The position numbers and the translations under genes are program-made. The notes beneath the pieces are model-generated. The model was not told where the DNA came from and made no database searches. It was given only the letters and a program-made list of their open reading frames with translations. Source: Flagellimonas nanhaiensis (GTDB taxonomy: Bacteria > Bacteroidota > Bacteroidia > Flavobacteriales > Flavobacteriaceae). Taken from it: 64,000 bases of DNA. Below, piece by piece: positions 1 through 8,703 of the stretch (the stretch's first letter is position 1; each line of letters opens with the position of its first letter). The stretch is from NCBI RefSeq assembly GCF_003382275.1, contig NZ_QTJX01000001.1, positions 1,116,001 through 1,180,000 on the forward strand, written 5' to 3'.

Positions 1-1947
1 CAATTATTGATTCAGGCGAATGATGGTGGGGCCAATGTAAGTTTCAATGGTGGCAAAACCTGGTCTACACAGTTTAACCAACCTACAGCAGAACTGTATC
101 AGGTTGAAGTGGATGACCAATACCCATATTGGTTATATGCCGGTCAGCAAGACAATTATACTACCATTGCGGTACCCAGCTTTCCGCCCAGCGCAGTACA
201 AAATCTTGGTTCAGCTTGGATAATAAATACAGGCGGGTGTGAAACAGGTCCCGCGGTACCCAAACCAGGAAATCACAATATAGTCTATGCCAATTGTAAA
301 GGGCGTTTTGGAGTCTTTAATAAATTAACCGGGGTAGAAAAGAGCTATTATGTAGGTGCAACCAATATATACGGACACAATCCGAAGGATTTGAAATACC
401 GCTTTCAAAGGGTCGCTCCAGTACATGTTTCGCCACATAACCCCGATGTGGTGTACCATGGATCACAATTTCTACACAAAACCGATTCTGATGGATATTC
501 ATGGGAAACCATTTCTCCAGATTTGACCGCTTTTGAAGCGGACAAACAAGTAATTTCCGGAAGTCCGATAACACGAGATATTACAGGAGAGGAGTATTAC
601 AGCACCTTGTACTCCATTAGAGAATCCAGTATACAAGAAGGCCTCATTTGGACTGGGTCCAATGACGGCGTGGTTTCATTGACCAAAGATGGGGGCAAAA
701 CATGGCAGAATGTAACTCCGAAGAAATTACCAAAAGGAGGTAGGGTAGAGTCCATTGCACCATCAAAACATGATGTAGCCACAGCTTATATTGCTGTGGA
801 TAGGCATCTATTGGGTGATCCTCGACCATATTTCTATAAAACCAATGATTATGGTTCCACTTGGACTTTATTGAGTACGGAGTCCAACGGAATCCCTAAT
901 GATCATACTTCTCGAGTGTTGCGCGAAGACCCTGTAAAACCAGGTTTGCTGTATGCCGGAACTGAATATGGTATGTATGTTTCGTTCAATGATGGCAATA
1001 GCTGGCAGTCTTTTCAACAAAACCTTCCCGTGACACCGATCACCGATCTAAAAATCTTTAGGGGTGATTTAATCATAAGCACTATGGGGCGCGGTTTTTG
1101 GATTTTGGATAACATCACCGGTCTGCGTGATGAAGTGATGTCCAAGCTAGGAGAAAATCCACATCTTTTTAAACCAGATACCACTATTCGATATCGCTAC
1201 CCTAAGGTACGTTCAGGCAATACCTTTCCTAAATATCCCAGAACAGCGGTTTATATTGATTATTATTTGCCTGAATCTGCAAAAGATTTGAAACTGGAAA
1301 TTTTTGATGCCAAGAAAGCATTGGTTGCTACGGTTTTAAGTGATAGCACACAGCTGAAATCTTCAGTAAGTGAAGAGGAGGACATGAACTTGAGTTCCAC
1401 CTTTCGTTATGTCAACAAAAAATTGGAAGCTAAGAAAGGCCTAAATCGGTTTGAATGGAATCTGCTTGGAAAAGGAGCATGGCACAAAGAGAAGAAAAAG
1501 CGTTACAAAAACGGACCTATGCTACCTCCAGGAAGCTATACAGCAAAACTTACAGTAGGAGACAAAAGTATGAGCCAGGACTTTGAAGTATTGCTGGACC
1601 CTAGGGTAAAAGAGAGTGGTATGACCGCCTCATCACTTGATGAACAATATGATATGCAGCAAAAGGTCATTATGCTTTTGACCGAGGCCCGGTTATTGCA
1701 AGATAGCTTGGAAAAAGAATCCAAAGAATTGGAGACTAAAACCAATAGTGAGAGATTGGAAGATATAAAAACAGTATTAAAACAGCTTAAGAATGAAGAA
1801 GGAGCCTATCCACAGCAAATGTTGATAGCACAAATCTCATATCTCTATAATATGGTGAATGGTGCTGATCAAACCATTGGCAAAGATGTAATGGAACGTT
1901 ATGAAGAATTGAAAGCGGTTTTAGTTGAGATTAAAAACAAGCTCTAG
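1..1947 (+). CDS. VPS10/BNR-repeat (sortilin-like) exported protein, 5'-truncated by window edge
   Basis: The reading frame is open to base 1 (codons Q-L-L precede the first candidate start), so only the C-terminal ~648 residues are visible. Asp-box motifs (S/T-x-D/N-x-G-x-T/S-W) recur: FNGGKTW, KDGGKTW, NDYGSTW and FNDGNSW, as expected for a beta-propeller of the VPS10/BNR type. After residue ~400 comes a beta-rich region, followed by a C-terminal helical, charged segment. The same architecture appears in the full-length 1084-aa protein at 54532-57786, so roughly 430 N-terminal residues, including the export signal, are missing here. These proteins are common in Bacteroidota and are often annotated as glycosyl hydrolases, but no catalytic residue can be assigned. 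Function unknown; propeller-type exported protein with high confidence. Confidence 0.85.
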   Translation, partial: QLLIQANDGGANVSFNGGKTWSTQFNQPTAELYQVEVDDQYPYWLYAGQQDNYTTIAVPSFPPSAVQNLGSAWIINTGGCETGPAVPKPGNHNIVYANCKGRFGVFNKLTGVEKSYYVGATNIYGHNPKDLKYRFQRVAPVHVSPHNPDVVYHGSQFLHKTDSDGYSWETISPDLTAFEADKQVISGSPITRDITGEEYYSTLYSIRESSIQEGLIWTGSNDGVVSLTKDGGKTWQNVTPKKLPKGGRVESIAPSKHDVATAYIAVDRHLLGDPRPYFYKTNDYGSTWTLLSTESNGIPNDHTSRVLREDPVKPGLLYAGTEYGMYVSFNDGNSWQSFQQNLPVTPITDLKIFRGDLIISTMGRGFWILDNITGLRDEVMSKLGENPHLFKPDTTIRYRYPKVRSGNTFPKYPRTAVYIDYYLPESAKDLKLEIFDAKKALVATVLSDSTQLKSSVSEEEDMNLSSTFRYVNKKLEAKKGLNRFEWNLLGKGAWHKEKKKRYKNGPMLPPGSYTAKLTVGDKSMSQDFEVLLDPRVKESGMTASSLDEQYDMQQKVIMLLTEARLLQDSLEKESKELETKTNSERLEDIKTVLKQLKNEEGAYPQQMLIAQISYLYNMVNGADQTIGKDVMERYEELKAVLVEIKNKL

Positions 1948-2028
1948 TAAAATATATCTTGTTGTAGCTCACGTAATCTGCTGATGTTGAATGTATTTCG
2001 ACTTGCAATCCCATACTTTATTTTAATA

Positions 2029-2056
2029 ATCAACGTTACATTAATGTAACGTTGAT
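2029..2056. promoter_or_regulatory. 28-bp perfect palindrome upstream of the cytochrome c-dehydrogenase gene
   Basis: The stretch reads identically on both strands over all 28 bases, with arm ATCAACGTTACATT and centre TTAA. It begins 82 bp after the stop of the VPS10 gene and ends 90 bp before the likely ATG of the next gene (2147). There is no loop and no T-run on either side, which argues against a classical terminator and fits a dimeric repressor or activator site better. It could also act as a cruciform. Confidence 0.5.
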
Positions 2057-2146
2057 GCACAAAGTGTTATGGCCCCAATCACCTCAAATCAGTTTTCTGA
2101 AATAACTTTCCAATTAAAGTATGTCTTCAAATGGTTAAAAACAACA

Positions 2147-3574
2147 ATGAAATTGGTATTGCTGTTGTTTTTGTCAATCGTGTTAAGCTGTAACAATTCG
2201 GAGAATCCCGAGGTACCCGAAGAGGATCCTGACAATGAAATTGTTGATTTAGGAGATGCAGCCCTCAATTATAGAAACCACTGTGGAGGTTGCCATGGCC
2301 AAGACCTGGGTTCATTTGTGGAACGCGATTGGACCTACGGTGATTCTATGGAAGATATTATAAATTCTATAACGGATGGGTATGCAGGCAATGGTATGCC
2401 GGCATATGGGTCTGCATTGGGCGAGCAGGCCATTGAAGATTTGACCAACTACATACTTACCGAAATCGATGGGAAAACCAAAGCAATGTTGGAGGAGGAG
2501 AACCCAGATTTATCAGGTTTGATCTCATCCGATGACCTTACTTTCCGATTGGAAACCATAACCGATGAGATTCCCGGCATTCCCTGGGGGATAGAACAAT
2601 TGCCTACAGGCGAAATTTTGGTTACCGAGCGTGGGGGAGGGTTGTTCTTGGTAAATAACAATAAGGAACTTACAGAAGTTTCTGGTGTCCCAGCTGTTGC
2701 TTCACAAGGGCAGGGAGGATTGTTGGACGTACTGATACATCCAGATTTTGAAAACAATGCATTAGTGTATCTATCTTATTCCCGTATCAATCCCGACAAT
2801 GGATCCGAGCGGACAACAGCGGTGGCAAGAGGTAGGCTTGAAGGTAACAATCTGGTTGATGTGGAGAACATATTTACGGCACTTCCGTATCTCAACAGTT
2901 CTCACCATTATGGTTCAAGATTGGTATTTGATAACAATGGTTATCTATATGTTTCCGTAGGTGATCGTGGGAATAGGGATGCTTACCCCCAGGATTTAGG
3001 CAATGCCCATGGAAAAATACACCGTATCCATGACGATGGTCAAATTCCTACCGATAATCCCTTTTATAACACCGCCGGAGCCGTCAATTCCATTTTTACC
3101 TACGGAACACGCAATCCTCAGGGCATGACCTTACATCCTGAAACCGGAGCGCTATGGGAAGGCGAGCATGGACCCCAAGGAGGGGATGAAATCAATATTT
3201 TGGAAGCAGGGGATAACAATGGTTGGCCGGTTATTTCCTACGGAATCAATTATGATGGCACTACCTTTACAGATCTTACGGAGTTGGATGGCATGGAACA
3301 GCCCGTTTATTACTGGACCCCTTCCATTGCTCCATGCGGAATGACATTTGTATCAAGCGACTTTTATGGAAATTGGAAAAATGACCTGTTCGTCAGCTCA
3401 CTCAAATTCGAATACCTCCATCGTCTAAAGATGAATGGTAACACAGTTATAAGTCATGAAGAGCTGTTGGAGGGTATCGGCAGGGTACGTGACGCCCAAA
3501 TGGGATTGGACGGTTACCTCTATATTGCAGTAGAAGGTCCTGGTAGACTTATCCGCCTGGTACCTGAGCAATAG
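2147..3574 (+). CDS. Lipoprotein: cytochrome c domain fused to PQQ-type glucose/sorbosone dehydrogenase domain
   Basis: I start at 2147 because it gives a clean lipoprotein signal (MKLVLLLFLSIVLSC); the longer frame from 2069 would bury it. A single haem c site CGGCH lies at residues 46-50 with an M-P-A-Y axial-ligand region about 45 residues later, typical of a c-type cytochrome domain (~35-115). From ~125 to the end is a six-bladed propeller of the glucose/sorbosone dehydrogenase family (GxPWGIE at the start, then GxLYVSVGDRG and RNPQGMTLHPETG). Family members are soluble aldose dehydrogenases using PQQ. The fusion suggests electrons pass directly from the propeller to the attached cytochrome at the cell surface or in the periplasm. 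The sugar substrate cannot be read. It is monocistronic, behind the palindrome at 2029-2056. Confidence 0.9.
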   Translation: MKLVLLLFLSIVLSCNNSENPEVPEEDPDNEIVDLGDAALNYRNHCGGCHGQDLGSFVERDWTYGDSMEDIINSITDGYAGNGMPAYGSALGEQAIEDLTNYILTEIDGKTKAMLEEENPDLSGLISSDDLTFRLETITDEIPGIPWGIEQLPTGEILVTERGGGLFLVNNNKELTEVSGVPAVASQGQGGLLDVLIHPDFENNALVYLSYSRINPDNGSERTTAVARGRLEGNNLVDVENIFTALPYLNSSHHYGSRLVFDNNGYLYVSVGDRGNRDAYPQDLGNAHGKIHRIHDDGQIPTDNPFYNTAGAVNSIFTYGTRNPQGMTLHPETGALWEGEHGPQGGDEINILEAGDNNGWPVISYGINYDGTTFTDLTELDGMEQPVYYWTPSIAPCGMTFVSSDFYGNWKNDLFVSSLKFEYLHRLKMNGNTVISHEELLEGIGRVRDAQMGLDGYLYIAVEGPGRLIRLVPEQ

Positions 3575-3689
3575 TCTCCCGCTTTAGCTGTTGGTCCTTT
3601 TTACCATTGATAACATTATCCCACTTAATTACTATTGTTCAATTAAATGGAGTGAGCCTGTATGGATACATGAACACTTCACACTTGGC

Positions 3690-4463
3690 CTAAGCACTTT
3701 TTAATTTTTCATTTATGTCGTTGTATAATTGTGTGTGATTTTCCACCATATGCCAATGGCCGATACCTTTGTACAATCGATTTGGAATTTCATTTTCTTT
3801 GATGAATTTTTGGGTTTCTTTGGGAGTATCAACATCACCCCATATATAGACTTTTTTACACGCTAATTCCTTGAATTCAATTCCACACTTGTTACCTATT
3901 GTGTGTTCTTGACTGGTCAAGCCCCAATTCCACATCCCATCTGGTTCCGCAAGCCTTAAACTACAATAATACCTTTTATACCGTTCTTCAGATTTTGCCC
4001 TCTCAAATATTTCTTTGTTGAACGACTCGACAAACTCCGCTTCAGATTCAAATTTGGTAGGCTTACTTGAAAAATAACTGTCCGCCTCTGTCAGGTTCCC
4101 TTCAATGTTGAAGTAATAGTTTACTTTTTCTCGTAGGTTTTGGCATGTCCATGTACCTATTAATGCTCCTAAAGAATGGGCAACCAAATTCACTTTATTT
4201 TGATTGGATGTTTCTTTCTCCACTATGTTCGATATAAGATTGGCTTGCTCTTTAATTGAAACATAATCTGAATTGATTGGGCTAACACCAAACCCTGGCA
4301 AATCAATTACATAGATGTTGAAGTCTTCGTTAAGTGGGGAATCGAACACTTCCTTATAAGCCAACCCAGAATCAGCAAACCCATGAAGAAACCAAATGGA
4401 TTGTCTTTCTTGTTTTATTTGATTTGTTCGTATGAATAATTTGCTCTGAATTTGAATGTTCAT
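3690..4463 (-). CDS. Alpha/beta hydrolase
   Basis: This is a 257-aa cytosolic protein without a signal peptide. Near the N-terminus WFLHGFADSG forms the oxyanion-hole HG region, and LVAHSLGALIG supplies the nucleophile elbow (H-S-L-G, Ser ~103). A C-terminal histidine in GIGHWHMVENH completes a plausible triad, with an Asp in WGDVDTP. Size and motif order fit a single-domain esterase/lipase-like alpha/beta hydrolase. Substrate unknown. It converges with the upstream plus-strand gene and is divergent from the DinB-like gene. Confidence 0.8.
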   Translation of the reverse strand: MNIQIQSKLFIRTNQIKQERQSIWFLHGFADSGLAYKEVFDSPLNEDFNIYVIDLPGFGVSPINSDYVSIKEQANLISNIVEKETSNQNKVNLVAHSLGALIGTWTCQNLREKVNYYFNIEGNLTEADSYFSSKPTKFESEAEFVESFNKEIFERAKSEERYKRYYCSLRLAEPDGMWNWGLTSQEHTIGNKCGIEFKELACKKVYIWGDVDTPKETQKFIKENEIPNRLYKGIGHWHMVENHTQLYNDINEKLKSA

Positions 4464-4518
4464 TTGTTTTCTTAATTCCCTAGAGGAAAATTAAAAAAAT
4501 ATTCTGTACCGTATACTG

Positions 4519-4538
4519 AACAATACATTTGTACTATA
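4519..4538 (+). promoter_or_regulatory. Possible -7 promoter element (20-mer repeated at 17365)
   Basis: The sequence AACAATACATTTGTACTATA contains TACATTTG, which fits the Bacteroidota -7 consensus TAnnTTTG, and lies 53 bp before the DinB-like start at 4591. No good -33 TTTG is visible at 19-21 bp. The identical 20-mer recurs at 17365-17384, where no plus-strand gene follows. Confidence 0.3.
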
Positions 4539-4590
4539 TGGAGGGATTATATAATATCTTTGAAATAGATATTGATTTGAAAATAGCTCT

Positions 4591-5154
4591 ATGAGATCCC
4601 TGAAAACAAAAGTCGCATCCATACTACTATTGCTGCCAATAATCCTTTTGAACGCCCAAGGGGAGCTGAAATCAGTCGAGGGTTATTCGCCAAAGATTGG
4701 CTTAATGGTCTACATGCTAGAAGATTTAAAAGATAGAATTACCCAACAAGTTAAAGACCTGAACCAATCAGAAATTGATTTTTTGTATGATGCTGATGCC
4801 AATAGCATAGGATCATTGATTATGCATTTGGTGTCCACGGAATCTTATTATCAGACCGCGACATTAAAGGGGCGGGAATGGACAGAAGATGAGCTTGTGA
4901 GATTTGGTATTGCAGGTGAACTTAACGAAGAAGTAAGAAATATACTTAAAGGTAAACCTATTAAGCATTATTTAGATTTATGGGATGAAATCAGGGAAAA
5001 AACCTTGAAAGAGCTCAAAACCAAAGATGATGATTGGTTTGCTTCAAATATAGAAGAGGGACTCAACTACCATTATATCTGGTATCACGTAATGGAACAT
5101 TCGGCCAATCATATGGGGCAAATCGCAACCATAAAGAACCGATTGCCCAAATAA
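4591..5154 (+). CDS. DinB-like (DUF664-type) four-helix protein with signal peptide
   Basis: The first ~22 residues (KTKVASILLLLPIILLNAQ) are a signal peptide, so this protein is exported. The remainder is a helical bundle of the DinB/YfiT superfamily with spaced histidines that normally bind a divalent metal: SLIMHLVSTE (~residue 73) and YHVMEHSANHMGQI near the C-terminus. Some superfamily members are thiol transferases or hydrolases; many have no known role. Length (187 aa) is usual. It is probably monocistronic. Confidence 0.75.
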   Translation: MRSLKTKVASILLLLPIILLNAQGELKSVEGYSPKIGLMVYMLEDLKDRITQQVKDLNQSEIDFLYDADANSIGSLIMHLVSTESYYQTATLKGREWTEDELVRFGIAGELNEEVRNILKGKPIKHYLDLWDEIREKTLKELKTKDDDWFASNIEEGLNYHYIWYHVMEHSANHMGQIATIKNRLPK

Positions 5155-5439
5155 AACCACATTATGAGTGTCTTAATGGATGAAATACATTTGAACTATA
5201 ATGTTTTCGTGCTATGTAATTTTGCTTTGGTACACCATTAAAAGGGAAGATCTGAAAAACCTTTTCATGAACTTGCAGAGTGGGGGGGAGAAATTGTATG
5301 GAATGAATCAGCATAAGAGTTTTGGATAAGATTTATACTTCGGTAGAATTTTCTTTACAACATTCTTTATCAGGTCTTTGTCGAATAAATTTTAAATTTT
5401 AAGCAAGTATCAACATTATTGTAATTATCAATTGTATTT

Positions 5440-6315
5440 ATGCGTGCTTATTTATTTCCAGGGCAAGGAACTCAGTTCCCAGGTATGGGAAAGGAGTTGT
5501 ACGAAAGCTCAGCCCTAGCACGAGAATATTTTAGACATGCTGATAAGCTCTTGGGCTTTTCAATTACTGAAGCTATGTTTCATGGATCGGCTGAAGAATT
5601 GAAACAGACAACATTTGCGCAACCTGCTATTTTTTTGCATTCATATATCCAGTCAAAAATCTTAGGGGCTAATTTTCGACCCGATATGGTCGCAGGTCAT
5701 TCCCTAGGTGAGATATCTGCCTTAGCTGTAGTGTCATCCTTAGACTTTGAATCAGCCCTGAAACTAATCAAGGCTCGCGCATCTGCTATGCAATCAGTAT
5801 GTAACGTTAAAGACACTGGCATGGTAGTGGTGGTTGGTCTATATGATGTTATTGTGAAAAACATATGTAAACAAGTTGATGGTGTTGTAGTACCAGCAAA
5901 TTATAATACCCTGAACCAAGTAGTAATTTCTGGCGAAATGAAAGCATTGGAAGAAGTCAGCGAAAAATTAAGGCATGGTGCTGATAGAGTTCTTAAACTA
6001 ACAGTCAATGGTGCTTTTCATTCACCTTTCATGGAGCCTGCAGTTCATGAATTCACTCAAGCTATAGAAAAAACAAATTTCAGAAAACCGACGTGCCCTA
6101 TCTATCAGAATGTAGCAGGTAGACCTGTAAATGATGTTTTAGAAATAAAGAAAAATTTAATTGATCAATTAACCTCGCCTGTAATGTGGCGCCATACCAT
6201 TCTTCACATGATAGAGGATGGAGCTATTGAATTTATTGAAATTGGTCCTGGAAAGTTTTTGAGCGGTCTAGTTAATCAGATTGACAAAAAAGCGAGGGCC
6301 TGGCTCCAAACTTAA
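5440..6315 (+). CDS. fabD: Malonyl-CoA:ACP transacylase (FabD)
   Basis: The protein transfers malonyl from CoA to acyl carrier protein, feeding fatty-acid elongation in the cytosol. All hallmarks are present: FPGQGTQFPGMG at the N-terminus, nucleophile Ser88 in GHSLGE, Arg113 in KARASAM, His194 in GAFHSPFM, and a C-terminal ExGPGKFLSGL. Length (291 aa) is normal. It stands alone here, away from acpP, fabF or fabH, and is bracketed by unrelated genes, so it may be a second or relocated copy; the sequence shows no decay. No adjacent ACP or ketosynthase gene supports a polyketide role. Confidence 0.93.
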   Translation: MRAYLFPGQGTQFPGMGKELYESSALAREYFRHADKLLGFSITEAMFHGSAEELKQTTFAQPAIFLHSYIQSKILGANFRPDMVAGHSLGEISALAVVSSLDFESALKLIKARASAMQSVCNVKDTGMVVVVGLYDVIVKNICKQVDGVVVPANYNTLNQVVISGEMKALEEVSEKLRHGADRVLKLTVNGAFHSPFMEPAVHEFTQAIEKTNFRKPTCPIYQNVAGRPVNDVLEIKKNLIDQLTSPVMWRHTILHMIEDGAIEFIEIGPGKFLSGLVNQIDKKARAWLQT

Positions 6316-6831
6316 AAAGAGAAACACAAAATGATCCAGAAAATGGAGAAAATTGGAATCTTATTTCAAACAGAAGCTTTTTAAGGGAAATCAGAGCAAA
6401 CCATTAAATTTTTCTTATTTTTTTGTTCCGGTAAATTCTCTTTGTCAAATTATAGATTGGAAATTGATGTTACTTGTACATTTTAAAATGTTAGACTGTA
6501 CTTTTTGAAATGTCATTTGCAGGATTCATAACAATGCGCTCTTGGTTCATAAATAAGGCTTTCAATTGAAAACCTCCTCTTTACTTACCGGTAAATCGTG
6601 TACTATAAAACGTGCAACGTTATACAACTTGAGTTTTGATACGGCAGGATGAAAAAGGTCTTGTGGCCTTTTGAGGTAGGAGCCAGCTGTAGCGTTGGTA
6701 AATTTTGAACCGAACTTCCTGAAAATTTCTTCTGAAAACTCTCTTCAAAAAAGGCAATGGAACACTTTTTACACGACCCCAAGGTAGGAGGGGAGGGTAA
6801 TGTGTATGGAATGACGCTTTAGAATCAGTAT
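6316..6831. other. Intergenic region with an interspersed repeat copy
   Basis: This 516-bp gap has no convincing gene. Its right half holds repeat copy A (6618-6813), described separately. The left half is AT-rich, with short T-runs after fabD (around 6400-6425) but no clear stem. Confidence 0.5.
6618..6813. repeat. Interspersed intergenic repeat, copy A
   Basis: This is homologous to 10860-11001. Both copies open with CGTTAT..AACTTGAG and end with the same ~95-bp core (6718-6813 here). The core includes an identical 26-bp run around GGAACACTTTTTACACGACC, followed by GGTAGGAGGGGAGGGTAATG and TGGAATG. Copy A carries ~50 extra bases between the opening and the core. No coding capacity, terminal inverted repeats or target-site duplications were recognised. 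Confidence 0.7.
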
Positions 6832-7527
6832 TTACAGCTTTGCTAAAGCTTCCAATTTTTCAAAAACCACCACCTTATACATAGCACTCACAGGAACCTT
6901 TTTATCCTCAATCAATAAATACGTTCGGGTAGCTTTTGTAATTCTGTCCAAATTGACAATATAAGATTTATGTGTACGATGGAAATTTTCAGATAATAAG
7001 GTTGTGATATTAATAAGGGTCTCGGTAATAAGATACATTCTGGTATCAGTAAAAATTTTTAAATAATTCCCAAAACTTTGAATGTAGAGAATTGATTTCA
7101 GCGGAATGGTAATCGGTAATCCATCATGCTTTATGGGAAGTTCTTCTTGTTTCTTATTCCGTTTGGGTTCTGCTATTGTTGAAGCTGTAACTTTGTTTAT
7201 TGCTTGTAAAAAGCGCTCAAGTTTTATTGGTTTCAATAAGTAATCCACCACACCAAAGTCATAACTTTCCAAGGCATATTCAGAATATGCTGTTGTTAAA
7301 ATCACCTTAGGTGATTGTATCATAGAACGCAAAATTCCCATGCCATTGAGTTCAGGCATTTCAATGTCCAAAAAAACGAGATCAACTTTATGCTGCTGAA
7401 TAAAATTAACGAACTCAATAGGGTTCCCGGTACTTAGGACCAAATCAAAGTTGTCTATTTTGGAACAATACTCCTCTAGCACTTCACGTGCTAACTGTTC
7501 ATCATCAACAATGGCAATTTTAATCAT
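6832..7527 (-). CDS. LytTR-family response regulator
   Basis: Residues 1-120 form a receiver domain: acidic pocket D8-D9-E10, phospho-acceptor D54 in VFLDIEMPELNG, a Thr in TTAYSEYA and the conserved Lys in YLLKP. Residues ~130-231 form a LytTR DNA-binding domain (IPLKSILYIQSFGNYLKIF, then FHRTHKSYIVNLDRI). Members bind pairs of short direct repeats. It is co-transcribed with the sensor kinase immediately upstream (5-bp gap), so the two act as a pair. Target genes are unknown; the divergent esterase/lactamase fusion is the nearest candidate. Confidence 0.93.
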   Translation of the reverse strand: MIKIAIVDDEQLAREVLEEYCSKIDNFDLVLSTGNPIEFVNFIQQHKVDLVFLDIEMPELNGMGILRSMIQSPKVILTTAYSEYALESYDFGVVDYLLKPIKLERFLQAINKVTASTIAEPKRNKKQEELPIKHDGLPITIPLKSILYIQSFGNYLKIFTDTRMYLITETLINITTLLSENFHRTHKSYIVNLDRITKATRTYLLIEDKKVPVSAMYKVVVFEKLEALAKL

Positions 7528-7532
7528 TCCAA

Positions 7533-8525
7533 CTAGTCCGTTATGTTAATGGTTAAATTTACATGATAGGCTGTCTCCGTATCATTGATCTTTAAAACAT
7601 GGGCATTCGGATATAATAAATTCAGACGCCGCTGCACATTTTCGAGTCCCGTTCCCATTCTTGTCGATTGGGATGCTACATTATGTTTTGAATTTACAAC
7701 ATGAACGTGAAGCGTGGAATTTTTTATGGAAACATTCACATCAATAGTGCTCTGCGCATTGGTGGCTTGGGCCCCATGTTTAACCGCATTTTCAACAAAA
7801 GGTATGAGCAGCATCGGCGCTATTTTATAGTTTGATGATTCTCCCTCAATTAAAAATTCAATGGCACACCGTTTGCTCAACCGTTTTTCTTCAAGCAATA
7901 AATAATTCTCAATAAACTCCAACTCTTCTTTAAGTGAAACAAAGTCTTTTTTAGCACTTTCCAATTGATATCTCATTAATTCTGAAAGTTGCATGACAAC
8001 CTCTGGAGTTTCCTTGGATTGCTGTCTGGAAAGAGCATAAATACTATTCAATGAATTGAATAAAAAATGTGGGTTTACCTGTTCCTTTAGGTAGTTCAAT
8101 TCCAATTCTTGTTGCAATTTTTCTTTTTCTTCCTTTTGTCTTTGCATGAGTGCACTTCTCCTTAAAAAGAAAGCGGCCATACCGGTACCTGTAGTGTAAA
8201 TAAGAAAAGAAGACATTTTAGTAATACCAATCCAGCTGAACTTCGGATATATTTTTATACTGACTCCTAGAAATATGGCTCCAATAAGCAGGAATCCGTA
8301 TAAAACATATTTTTTCCTATCAAAAAGATATGGGATAAGAACAAAATGATTTATCCATATAACTGTCATAATACTGATAGTATAACCAAGTCCCCATAAA
8401 TAAAAGGAATAAAGCGTGTCATATTTATCTACAAGCATCCATCCACCTAATAGCTCCAGGATTAGCACCAACAAAAAGGCACCCAGGTTGATGAGTATGG
8501 TATTCTTCAAAGACTTTTTTATCAT
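7533..8525 (-). CDS. LytS-like sensor histidine kinase (His_kinase family)
   Basis: I use the ATG at 8525; a longer frame to 8576 adds an unlikely MRVCIATQYF leader. Four hydrophobic segments fill residues ~8-120, followed by a short coiled coil rich in K/E/Q. The catalytic part is of the LytS/YehU type: phospho-acceptor His153 in NPHFLFNSLNSIYALSRQ, N-box in LIPFVENAVKHGAQ and G-box in GTGLENVQRRLNLLYP. There is no separate extracellular sensor domain, so the membrane bundle itself probably senses the signal. It passes phosphate to the LytTR regulator encoded 5 bp downstream. Confidence 0.92.
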   Translation of the reverse strand: MIKKSLKNTILINLGAFLLVLILELLGGWMLVDKYDTLYSFYLWGLGYTISIMTVIWINHFVLIPYLFDRKKYVLYGFLLIGAIFLGVSIKIYPKFSWIGITKMSSFLIYTTGTGMAAFFLRRSALMQRQKEEKEKLQQELELNYLKEQVNPHFLFNSLNSIYALSRQQSKETPEVVMQLSELMRYQLESAKKDFVSLKEELEFIENYLLLEEKRLSKRCAIEFLIEGESSNYKIAPMLLIPFVENAVKHGAQATNAQSTIDVNVSIKNSTLHVHVVNSKHNVASQSTRMGTGLENVQRRLNLLYPNAHVLKINDTETAYHVNLTINITD

Positions 8526-8607
8526 GAATCCCATTAATAAAGAACAAAAGTACTGCGTTGCAATACAAACTCTCATAATTTCTTATGAGCCGCCTATATC
8601 AATGACG

Positions 8608-8624
8608 AAATGATTTCATCATTT
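8608..8624. promoter_or_regulatory. Inverted repeat between kinase and divergent hydrolase
   Basis: AAATGAT-TTC-ATCATTT is a perfect 7-bp inverted repeat in the 178-bp region separating the divergent kinase and esterase/lactamase genes. It may be an operator shared by both, but LytTR proteins usually prefer direct repeats, so the binder is unknown. Confidence 0.3.
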
Positions 8625-8703
8625 AATTGCTATGCTTATCCTGTTTACGGTACAAGGTATGGTTTATAGGATACTTTTATCGCGCAGTTATAAATAATAA
8701 ACA

